Both the position numbers and the translations under genes were made by a program. From NCBI GenBank assembly GCA_027459565.1, contig DAIDIA010000304.1:1-7348 (forward strand): 7,348 bases of DNA, given 5' to 3'. The notes under the pieces were generated by a model. That model saw only the letters and a program-made list of their open reading frames with translations. It searched no databases and was not told where the DNA came from. Source of the stretch: Acidimicrobiaceae bacterium. Lineage in GTDB: Bacteria > Actinomycetota > Acidimicrobiia > Acidimicrobiales > Bog-793. Shown here in pieces: positions 1-6,124 of this stretch (the first letter of the stretch is position 1; each line of letters starts with the position of its first letter).

Positions 1-1251
1 CATCGCATAGGCGATGTCCTTTGCCAGGCTCGTCACCCGGGCCACCTTCACCCCCTCGCCGAGCTCCAGTTCGAAACGCGTCACCGTCGGGCCCACCGTG
101 AATCCCACGAGGTGCGTCTCCACACCGTGCGCGAGCAGCGCGCGCTCGAGGACGAGACCGCGCTCTTCGACCTCTTTGCGGTCAAGCCCCTGCTGCTTTG
201 TGCGACTCAGCAGCCGCTGCGCCGGAAGTCGCCAGTTCCGTTGACGCGCGACGAGCGACAGTTGCTCTGCCGGGCCGGAGTGGCTGCTCGAATCGAGCGA
301 CGGAGCGTGAACGGTCTGCTCCTCGAACTGCTCGGCATCGAATTCGGCGAGGTCGTCGGAGGAGACCTCGGAGAATCCGGCGGCGAGATCGTCAATATCC
401 ACGTTCCCGTCAACACGGAGCTCGCGCTCCGCGAAGAGATCCCCCTCGTCGCTAGCCAGAGGCGACTCTTCGTCCTCGTCAAAGACGTCCGCGTCACCGA
501 GATCGTCTTGATCGACATCGGCGCGTTCGCGCATCGACGCGACACCGAGTTGCAGGTGTGACCTCGCCGAGCTCACGAGGAGTCGCGTCGTCTCGATGAC
601 CGAGACACCCAGAAGACCGCAGACCGCGATCGCGGCGATGATCGCGAAGACGATCGAGGCTCCGATCGTTCCGACGAGTGCATGGACACCGCCACCGATC
701 GCCGCGCCTACGACCCCTCCGGCGCCGCCGAGTACACGAAGCGAGGAGTGGATCGAGGGGTTCGCGCCCGCGAGCTGCGCGATTGCGCTCGAGGTCACCA
801 CGATGCTCAAGATGGCGATCAGCATGCCGATCGGCCCGCGGCGCGCACGGCCGAATATCAGTGTCAGCCCGCCCACGACGAGCGCGACCGGGAGGACGTC
901 TTGGCCCCAGCCGAATCCGTCCGCACCCACGCGACGGATTCCGTGACCCACGAGACCGAGCACGGATCCGTAGATTCCCAGACCACCCAAGATTCCAAGG
1001 ACGAGGGCGATCCAGCCCCAGACCTCGTCGGGCTGTTCCGCCATGAACACTCCGGTGCGCCGGAGGCCACTCGCCGCTGCGCTACCGGTCGCGCCCCTCT
1101 TCTTGGAGCCTCGGGCCCCCTTCGCCGGCGAGGAGGCCGCCGGTCGGCGCTTGCCCGCGGGCTGGGAACGCGAGTTGCGTGACTGGCCGCTCCGGGAGAC
1201 GGCAGGTTTGCCTGGGGCCTCACGCTTTGAGGCTGGTCTTCCATTGGCCAC
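1..1251 (-). CDS. ftsK: DNA translocase FtsK, N-terminal 417 residues (3' end beyond window)
   Basis: FtsK is a septum-anchored, ATP-driven DNA pump that clears the chromosome terminus during division. Seen here: a basic, Ala/Pro/Ser/Lys-rich tail (residues 1-69); four hydrophobic stretches at about 78-105, 119-134, 139-161 and 175-219, the last long and glycine-rich; an acidic Asp/Glu-rich linker (about 243-310); and the start of the motor alpha domain from about 340. It ends in the typical FtsK stretch with GPTVTRFELELGEG (387-400) and VTSLAKDIAYAM (406-417). The Walker A and B motifs and the gamma domain lie beyond position 1. The frame opens after a stop at 1266-1264. I chose GTG at 1251, which has a -10-like element 9 nt upstream. 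ATG at 1044 (residue 70), preceded by GGAG, is an alternative that would remove only the basic tail. It lies 76 bp downstream of rnj. The identification is firm; the start is less so. Confidence 0.95.
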   Translation of the reverse strand, partial: MANGRPASKREAPGKPAVSRSGQSRNSRSQPAGKRRPAASSPAKGARGSKKRGATGSAAASGLRRTGVFMAEQPDEVWGWIALVLGILGGLGIYGSVLGLVGHGIRRVGADGFGWGQDVLPVALVVGGLTLIFGRARRGPIGMLIAILSIVVTSSAIAQLAGANPSIHSSLRVLGGAGGVVGAAIGGGVHALVGTIGASIVFAIIAAIAVCGLLGVSVIETTRLLVSSARSHLQLGVASMRERADVDQDDLGDADVFDEDEESPLASDEGDLFAERELRVDGNVDIDDLAAGFSEVSSDDLAEFDAEQFEEQTVHAPSLDSSSHSGPAEQLSLVARQRNWRLPAQRLLSRTKQQGLDRKEVEERGLVLERALLAHGVETHLVGFTVGPTVTRFELELGEGVKVARVTSLAKDIAYAM

Positions 1252-1260
1252 AGTGCAACA

Positions 1261-1269
1261 ACGCTAACA
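1261..1269 (-). promoter_or_regulatory. Candidate extended -10 element for ftsK
   Basis: On the minus strand this reads TGTTAGCGT, a TGn extension followed by the TAnnnT hexamer TAGCGT. It lies 9 nt before the GTG chosen for ftsK. I see no good -35 box at 16-18 bp. If it is used, the transcript would start within about 3 nt of the start codon, which would explain the lack of a Shine-Dalgarno sequence. The rest of the 76-bp rnj-ftsK gap (1252-1327) has no convincing terminator; its only inverted repeats are short and lack a T-run. Confidence 0.35.
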
Positions 1270-1327
1270 CCCGAGGTCGCAAGATTAGGGCTCTGAGAAC
1301 GAATTCCGGACCTTGGGAACGGCCCGC

Positions 1328-2989
1328 TCAGGCCTCGAGAAGCACGGGCACAATCATGGGACGACGCTTCGTCCGATCGGCGACGAGTCGACCAAGCGCG
1401 CGTCGGGTGACACGACGGATGTTCTCGATGTCGACGTTCCCACCGTCTTGCGCCTGCTTGATCGCGTTGATCACCACAAGACGCGCCTCATCGAGGAGTT
1501 CCTCGGCCTCCGGGGCATGCACCCAGCCACGGGTGATGATCTCGGGACCGGTGATGATCTCTCCAGAGTGTGCATCGATCGCGAGGACCACGACGACGAC
1601 CCCCTCTTCGGCGAGCACCTTCCGGTCACGCAGAACGCCGTCGGAGATGTCACCGACGACACCGTCGACATAGAGATACCCCGCGGGAACGCTCTCACCG
1701 AAATCAATGCCCGCGTCACTCAGCACGACGGAATCCCCGTCCTCACAGAGCAGCACCGATTCAGGGTCCACGCCCATCTCGATCGCGAGACGCGAGTGTC
1801 GAAGCAGGTGCCGGTACTCGCCGTGCACGGGAACGAAGCTCTTGGGGTGCGCAATGGCCAGAAGCGTCGACAGCTCGCCCTGTTTCGCATGACCACTCTC
1901 GTGTACGTGCGCGACCCCCGAATGGATGACCTCCGCCCCGCGTCGCGCGAGTCCATCCATGACCTTCGCCACCGCCCACTCGTTTCCGGGGATCGCATGG
2001 CTCGACAGGACGACAACGTCGCCCTCCCGGATCGAGAGATAGCGGTTCTCGCCTGCGGCAAGAAGCGCAAGTGCAGACATTGGCTCGCCCTGCGAACCGG
2101 TGGAGAGCACGAGCACCTGGCCAGCGGGCAGATCATCGATCTTCCCGATCTCGATCAACGACTCCTCCGGGATCGTGAGCAGTCCAAGTTCGCGCGCGAT
2201 CGCGACATTGCGCAGCATCGACCGGCCCACGAGTGCGATGCGCCGGCCATGCGCAGTGGCCGCGTCCGCGAGCTGCTGCACGCGATGGATGTGACTGGCA
2301 AAACAGGCGACAACGATCCGTCGGTTGCGATGTTCGGCGAAGATCGACCGGAGTGTCGCTCCGACGCTGCGCTCACTCGCGGTATATCCGGGCGACTCCG
2401 CGTTCGTGGAATCGGAGAGCAAAAGCCGGATCCCCACCGAGTCCGCAAGTGCCCCGATCCGTGCGAGGTCGGTGCGCCGGTTGTCGACGGGAGTCATGTC
2501 GAGCTTGAAATCCCCCGAGTGCAATATGACGCCCTGCGGTGTGTGGTACGCGGTCGCGAATCCATTGGGCACCGAATGTGTGACGGGTATGAATTCGACA
2601 TCGAAGGCACCGATCTGACGTCGCTCCCCGTCTTCGACCGCGATGAACTGCGTGCGCTTCGCGAGACCCGCCTCCTCGATGCGACCACGCGCCATCTGCA
2701 GGCTGAGGCGCGATCCGTAGATCGGCGCCGTGATCTCGCGGAGCAAGAAGGCGAGGCCCCCCATGTGGTCCTCGTGGCCGTGGCTGATCACGATGCCGTC
2801 GATCGCTTCGGCGTTCTCTGCGAGGAAGTGGAAATCGGGAAGGACGAGATCGATGCCGGGCATCTCGGGATCCGGGAACATGATCCCGCAGTCGAGGATG
2901 AGCATCCGCGAGGAGTGTTCGATGACAAGACAGTTCCGCCCGATCTCGCCGAGCCCACCGAGGAAGGAGACGCGGACGTCGCTAGGCAC
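1328..2989 (-). CDS. rnj: Ribonuclease J (metallo-beta-lactamase / beta-CASP RNase)
   Basis: RNase J is a cytoplasmic zinc enzyme with 5'-3' exonuclease and endonuclease activity, used in mRNA decay and rRNA maturation. The 553-residue product matches the usual actinobacterial length. It begins with a conserved RNase J stretch (GGLGEIGRN, 11-19). It carries the metal-binding motif HGHEDH (70-75), His138 in VTHSVPNG, Asp160 in SGDFK, the beta-CASP segments DSTNAESPG (193-201), STGSQGEP (296-303) and SSHAIPGNE (329-337), and the late histidine motif PVHGEYRH (387-394). It ends KRRPMIVPVLLEA, typical of the family's C-terminal domain. The start is GTG at 2989, overlapping the end of dapA by 8 bp. 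No Shine-Dalgarno is evident, so translational coupling to dapA is likely. All catalytic residues I can check are present, and one RNase J fits the actinobacterial pattern. Confidence 0.96.
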   Translation of the reverse strand: MPSDVRVSFLGGLGEIGRNCLVIEHSSRMLILDCGIMFPDPEMPGIDLVLPDFHFLAENAEAIDGIVISHGHEDHMGGLAFLLREITAPIYGSRLSLQMARGRIEEAGLAKRTQFIAVEDGERRQIGAFDVEFIPVTHSVPNGFATAYHTPQGVILHSGDFKLDMTPVDNRRTDLARIGALADSVGIRLLLSDSTNAESPGYTASERSVGATLRSIFAEHRNRRIVVACFASHIHRVQQLADAATAHGRRIALVGRSMLRNVAIARELGLLTIPEESLIEIGKIDDLPAGQVLVLSTGSQGEPMSALALLAAGENRYLSIREGDVVVLSSHAIPGNEWAVAKVMDGLARRGAEVIHSGVAHVHESGHAKQGELSTLLAIAHPKSFVPVHGEYRHLLRHSRLAIEMGVDPESVLLCEDGDSVVLSDAGIDFGESVPAGYLYVDGVVGDISDGVLRDRKVLAEEGVVVVVLAIDAHSGEIITGPEIITRGWVHAPEAEELLDEARLVVINAIKQAQDGGNVDIENIRRVTRRALGRLVADRTKRRPMIVPVLLEA

Positions 2990-3908
2990 GGGGGGTTCGA
3001 CTCTTGCGCCAGCGTTCGAGATCGTCGAGTACGGTTCGCGCGCGCTCGATCAGGCCATCTGGCGGCGCGCCAAGCGGCAGACGACACGATCCTCCGGGCA
3101 GACCCAGTACCTTCAACATCTCCTTCGTCGGGACGGGATTGGGTCCATCGTCGCCCGACTCGAAGGAGAACGAGTCGACGAGTGCTCTGTTGATCTCGAG
3201 TGCGGCGTCGATCTCGCCATCGAGGAAGAGGTCGATCATCATCTTGAGCTCGGGACCACACCAGTGACTCGCGACTCCGATCAAGCCGACCGCACCAATC
3301 GAAAGGAGTGGAAGGGTCAGGCCATCGTCGCCGCAGTAGCACTCGAAGTGTGCAGGGACCCGCGCGAGGAGGCGAGCCGTCGTCGCCGGCTCTCCCGAGG
3401 CATCTTTGAGACCGACGATGTTCGGTTCGCTCGCGGCGAGACGCAGAACGGTATCGGTGGCGATCTTGCGCCCCGACCGGATCGGAATGTCATAGAGGAT
3501 CACGGGTAGCGAGGTGGCACGCGCGATCTCGCGGAAGTGCGCCTCGATCCCGGACTGTGCGGGCCGGTTGTAATACGGGGTCACCGCGAGGATTCCCGCG
3601 ACGCCTGCTAACTCCGCACGTTTGGAGAGCTCCACCGAATGGATCGTGTCATTGGAGGTCGAACCCGCGATCACCGGCACGGTGACCGCAGAGGTGACGG
3701 TCTCCCAGAGTTCGACGCGCTCGTCGTCGGTCAGCACCGAGTTCTCACCCGTCGATCCACAAACGACGAGTCCGTCGTTGCCGTTCGCAACGAGGTAGCG
3801 CGCGAGCGAGGCTGCACCCGGCAGGTCGAGCCCGCCCGCCTCGGTGAACGGGGTCGCCATGGCGGTGAGCACGCGACCGAAACGGGCCGATCGGGAGGAG
3901 GAGGTCAC
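2982..3908 (-). CDS. dapA: 4-hydroxy-tetrahydrodipicolinate synthase (DapA)
   Basis: DapA condenses pyruvate with aspartate-semialdehyde, the first committed step to diaminopimelate and lysine; it is a cytoplasmic TIM-barrel aldolase. The product has 308 residues. The Schiff-base lysine is Lys168 in VGLKDASG. Tyr139 (LYDIP), Tyr113 (TPYYN) and Arg144 match E. coli Tyr133, Tyr107 and Arg138. The GTTGE motif is GSTGE here (51-55), so Ser52 replaces the catalytic Thr44, which keeps a hydroxyl. NPVPTKEML (257-265) matches the DapA C-terminal NPIPVK motif and separates it from related aldolases. The residue aligned with E. coli His56 is Arg64, and that aligned with Glu84 is His90, suggesting weak or no lysine feedback. 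The start is GTG at 3908, just after an in-frame stop (3920-3918), with no Shine-Dalgarno. It follows dapB by 26 bp and overlaps rnj by 8 bp. The dapB neighbourhood supports the biosynthetic role. Confidence 0.96.
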   Translation of the reverse strand: MTSSSRSARFGRVLTAMATPFTEAGGLDLPGAASLARYLVANGNDGLVVCGSTGENSVLTDDERVELWETVTSAVTVPVIAGSTSNDTIHSVELSKRAELAGVAGILAVTPYYNRPAQSGIEAHFREIARATSLPVILYDIPIRSGRKIATDTVLRLAASEPNIVGLKDASGEPATTARLLARVPAHFECYCGDDGLTLPLLSIGAVGLIGVASHWCGPELKMMIDLFLDGEIDAALEINRALVDSFSFESGDDGPNPVPTKEMLKVLGLPGGSCRLPLGAPPDGLIERARTVLDDLERWRKSRTPRA

Positions 3909-3914
3909 ACGAAA

Positions 3915-3923
3915 ACGCTAGCA
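3915..3923 (-). promoter_or_regulatory. Candidate extended -10 element for dapA
   Basis: The minus strand reads TGCTAGCGT, the same TGn plus TAGCGT pattern as upstream of ftsK, and ends 6 nt before the dapA GTG. That spacing would place transcription initiation on the start codon itself, giving a leaderless mRNA. No -35 match was found 16-18 bp upstream, and the element sits in the 26-bp dapB-dapA gap, so co-transcription from dapB is equally possible. Confidence 0.3.
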
Positions 3924-3934
3924 GTCATCGCCGC

Positions 3935-4741
3935 TCACGCCCCGAGGAGTCGATCGAGACCAACGGTCAGCCCCGGTGTGGACGCGACCCTGTCGATCGC
4001 GAGCAGGACGCCTGGCATGAACGAGGTGCGGTCGTAGGAATCCTGACGAATCGTCAGACTCTGCCCCAGCGCGCCGAAGATGATCTCCTGGTGAGCGACA
4101 AGTCCGCGCAGGCGGACCGAGTGCACAAAGACATTCGCCTCGGCTCGGGCGCCGCGCGCGCCCGGGAGCACGACGCGCTCTGTGGGGTCCGCGCCGAAAT
4201 CTCCGGCGCCACTTCGCCGACGGACCTCGGCGATTCGCCGGGCGCTCTCGAGCGCCGTGCCAGAGGGCGCATCGCGCTTTTGATCATGGTGGAGCTCGAT
4301 GATCTCGGCGTTCTCGAAATACGGTGCTGCAATCTCCGCGAGGCGCGTCATCAATACCGCGGAAATCGCAAAATTCGGACAGATGATCGCGTTGGGACGG
4401 TCTGCCGGCTCGAACTCGGAGACGAAATCCGCGGTCTCGATACCCGTCGTTCCACAGACAACGTGGATTCCATTCGCGGCACCAAATCGGAGCGTCTTCA
4501 CCGCGGCCTCCGCGACCGTGAAATCGACAAGCACATCCGCATGCGCGCGCACCGCCGACTCAAGTTCGCCTGAGATGACGAGGGCACTGTCCGGAAAACC
4601 TCCCGCGTAATCGAGGGGCCGTCCGTCCTTTGAGATGTCGATCGCTGCGACGAGCTCGAGATCACGGGCATCAAGGACAGCACGACAGACCGTTGCACCC
4701 ATTCGACCGGCCGCTCCAACGACTGCAACGCGAACTGTCAT
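3935..4741 (-). CDS. dapB: 4-hydroxy-tetrahydrodipicolinate reductase (DapB)
   Basis: DapB reduces the DapA product to tetrahydrodipicolinate with NAD(P)H, the second step of the diaminopimelate/lysine branch. The 268-residue protein has the N-terminal Rossmann motif GAAGRMG (9-15), VDFT (72-75), CGTTG (96-100) and the substrate-binding signature HHDQKRDAPSGTA (151-163). His151, His152 and Lys155 match E. coli His159, His160 and Lys163. The C-terminal segment with SFMPGVLLAI (240-249) is also typical. The start is ATG at 4741. An AGGA lies 10 nt upstream but overlaps the predicted -10 box, so it may not be in the mRNA. The gene is preceded by a 101-bp gap with a promoter and followed after 26 bp by dapA. 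In Mycobacterium and Streptomyces thyX lies in this interval; it is absent here. Length and motifs show no sign of damage. Confidence 0.97.
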   Translation of the reverse strand: MTVRVAVVGAAGRMGATVCRAVLDARDLELVAAIDISKDGRPLDYAGGFPDSALVISGELESAVRAHADVLVDFTVAEAAVKTLRFGAANGIHVVCGTTGIETADFVSEFEPADRPNAIICPNFAISAVLMTRLAEIAAPYFENAEIIELHHDQKRDAPSGTALESARRIAEVRRRSGAGDFGADPTERVVLPGARGARAEANVFVHSVRLRGLVAHQEIIFGALGQSLTIRQDSYDRTSFMPGVLLAIDRVASTPGLTVGLDRLLGA

Positions 4742-4750
4742 GATCTACGC

Positions 4751-4779
4751 ATCCTAAGGGTGAACATCGATGGTGTCAT
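4751..4779 (-). promoter_or_regulatory. Predicted dapB promoter (-35 and -10)
   Basis: On the minus strand a -35 box ATGACA (4779-4774, 5 of 6 to TTGACA) is separated by exactly 17 bp from a -10 box TAGGAT (4756-4751, fitting TAnnnT). The -10 ends 9 nt before the dapB ATG, so the predicted start of transcription is 0-3 nt from the start codon. This is the best sigma-70-type promoter I found in the window. It would drive dapB, dapA and probably rnj. Confidence 0.55.
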
Positions 4780-4801
4780 GTCGAATCTCCCGATGAACAT
4801 C
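4761..4801. repeat. Direct repeat of an 8-mer flanking the dapB -35 box
   Basis: The sequence GATGTTCA (minus strand) occurs twice, at 4768-4761 and 4801-4794, spaced 33 bp apart, about three turns of the helix. One copy lies between the -35 and -10 boxes and the other just upstream of the -35. This layout would suit a repressor or other regulator binding one face of the DNA. No known operator was recognised, and an 8-bp repeat could arise by chance. Confidence 0.3.
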
Positions 4802-4812
4802 AGATCCGCATC

Positions 4813-4829
4813 GGGCGAGGCGATCGCCC
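4813..4829 (-). terminator. Short GC hairpin between the M16 gene and dapB
   Basis: GGGCGA and TCGCCC form a 6-bp perfect stem with a 5-nt loop. The same stretch also contains the 10-bp palindrome GGCGATCGCC (4819-4828). It starts 14 nt after the M16 stop codon and lies upstream of the dapB promoter, where a terminator or pause site would be expected. There is no T-run after it on the minus strand, so it is at best a weak or Rho-assisted terminator. Confidence 0.25.
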
Positions 4830-4842
4830 TTGGCGGCAGACC

Positions 4843-6090
4843 TCAATCGAGAAAACCGGCAAAGTCCTCCTCGTCGAAGGGACCTACCACGCTGAGGACG
4901 CGTGGGCGCGTCAGGATGTCGGCACACAACCGCGCAACATCCTCCCGGGTGACCTCCATCACGCGGCGGATTGCCTCCTCGGGTGTGTGCACCTCGCCCT
5001 GCAACAGCATCTCCGCCCCGAGTCGCGACATGCGCGCACCCGAATCCTCCAGCGAGAGCAGGGTGTCCGCCTTCACGTGGCCCTTTGCGAGCTCGAGCTC
5101 GCGGTCGGTGATGCCATGGTCCGCGAGATCGGCGAACTCCTCCTTGACGATCGCGAGCACCTCGTCGACGTGATCTGGCGATGAACCGACCGAGACCGAG
5201 AGGAGTCCCGAGTCGGCGTACGCGACACGCTCGGAGCCAATCGAATAGCACAGGCCGCGCTCCTCGCGCACCTTCTGGAACAGCCGAGAGCTGAGCCCGC
5301 CGCCGAGCGAGTGATTGAGCACGGCGAGCGCGTAGCGGTCAGGGTCGAGGCGAGAGGGCGCGCGCATTCCAAAGACGACGTGCGCCTGTTCGGTCTCGCG
5401 ACGGGTGACGTCGATGCGGGCATGCGTCTCGCCCGGTGCGGTGCGATCGGGCGCGGAACCTCCGAGGCTGCCCGTGAAGCGGTCGTCGAGCCCCTTCGCC
5501 AGGCGCTCGTGGTCGACGTCCCCGGCCGCTGCCACGACGATGTTGCCCGGTCGGTAGTGGTGATCAAAGAAGGCGCGGATCTCCTCGACCGACACCGAGG
5601 TGATGACATCGGGAAGTCCGAGAACCTCGCGCCCAAGCGGATGCCCGGAGAACACCGCCTCGGAGAAGCGCTCGTAGACCACATCCGCTGGCTCGTCGAG
5701 GTGCATCAGCACCTCCTCGAGAATCACCTGACGCTCGGCGTCCACCTCGTCCTTGCGCAGTGCTGGGTTCCACATGATGTCAGACAGGATGTCGAGACCG
5801 AGGTCGAGGTTCTCTCCGAGCAGACGCATGTAGAAGGTGGTGTACTCCTTCGTCGTGTACGCGTTCATGTCCCCGCCGACCGCGTCGGTGTCCTCTGCGA
5901 TCGAACGCGCGGAGCGCGTCGGCGTGCCCTTGAACAGGAGATGCTCGAGGAAATGCGAGATGCCGGCCTCGGTGGGACTCTCGTCGCGTGACCCCGTTCC
6001 CACCCAGAATCCGATGCTCGCGGAACGGACCTCGGGCATGACCTCGGTGACGAGGGTCATGCCCGAGGGAAGTACCGATGACTCGATCAT
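4843..6090 (-). CDS. M16 family zinc metallopeptidase (PepR/YmxG-like, processing-peptidase type)
   Basis: M16B peptidases are clam-shaped zinc proteases related to mitochondrial processing peptidase; the physiological substrate of the pnp-linked bacterial members is not well defined. The 415-residue product has the inverted zinc motif HFLEH (46-50), with Glu49 catalytic, and the third zinc ligand Glu126 exactly 76 residues after His50, as expected. An N-terminal M16 domain (about 5-155) is followed by the second domain, which contains GGGLSSRLFQKVREERGLCYS (263-283). No signal peptide or membrane segment is seen, so it is probably cytoplasmic. The reading frame stays open upstream to 6441, but that part overlaps pnp out of frame and has low-complexity composition. 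I therefore start at ATG 6090, 34 bp after pnp, where homology begins. No Shine-Dalgarno is evident; co-transcription with pnp is likely. The active site is intact. Confidence 0.93.
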   Translation of the reverse strand: MIESSVLPSGMTLVTEVMPEVRSASIGFWVGTGSRDESPTEAGISHFLEHLLFKGTPTRSARSIAEDTDAVGGDMNAYTTKEYTTFYMRLLGENLDLGLDILSDIMWNPALRKDEVDAERQVILEEVLMHLDEPADVVYERFSEAVFSGHPLGREVLGLPDVITSVSVEEIRAFFDHHYRPGNIVVAAAGDVDHERLAKGLDDRFTGSLGGSAPDRTAPGETHARIDVTRRETEQAHVVFGMRAPSRLDPDRYALAVLNHSLGGGLSSRLFQKVREERGLCYSIGSERVAYADSGLLSVSVGSSPDHVDEVLAIVKEEFADLADHGITDRELELAKGHVKADTLLSLEDSGARMSRLGAEMLLQGEVHTPEEAIRRVMEVTREDVARLCADILTRPRVLSVVGPFDEEDFAGFLD

Positions 6091-6124
6091 CGATGCCGGT
6101 CGAACGGAGAGTCCAATCGCGTGA

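Noticed and set aside
864..1244. A minus-strand open frame overlapping the ftsK N-terminus in another frame.
   Set aside because: The translation is Arg/Ser-rich without membrane segments, whereas the chosen ftsK frame gives the basic tail and membrane segments leading directly into FtsK motor sequence.
1252..1327. Possible rnj terminator in the rnj-ftsK gap.
   Set aside because: Only short imperfect stems are present (for example GGGCC with GGTCC, needing a G-U pair) and no T-run follows.
1313..3193. A 626-codon open frame on the plus strand opposite rnj and the end of dapA.
   Set aside because: It is a shadow of rnj caused by G+C-rich codon use. Its translation has no recognisable domain and is rich in Arg, Asp and His, as expected for antisense frames, while the minus strand encodes an intact RNase J.
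2730..3509. A 259-codon plus-strand open frame opposite dapA and rnj.
   Set aside because: It is antisense to two well-supported genes, crosses their junction and shows no motif; it is a composition artefact.
5311..5991. A 226-codon plus-strand open frame opposite the M16 peptidase.
   Set aside because: It is antisense to a gene with an intact zinc site and has no recognisable protein features.
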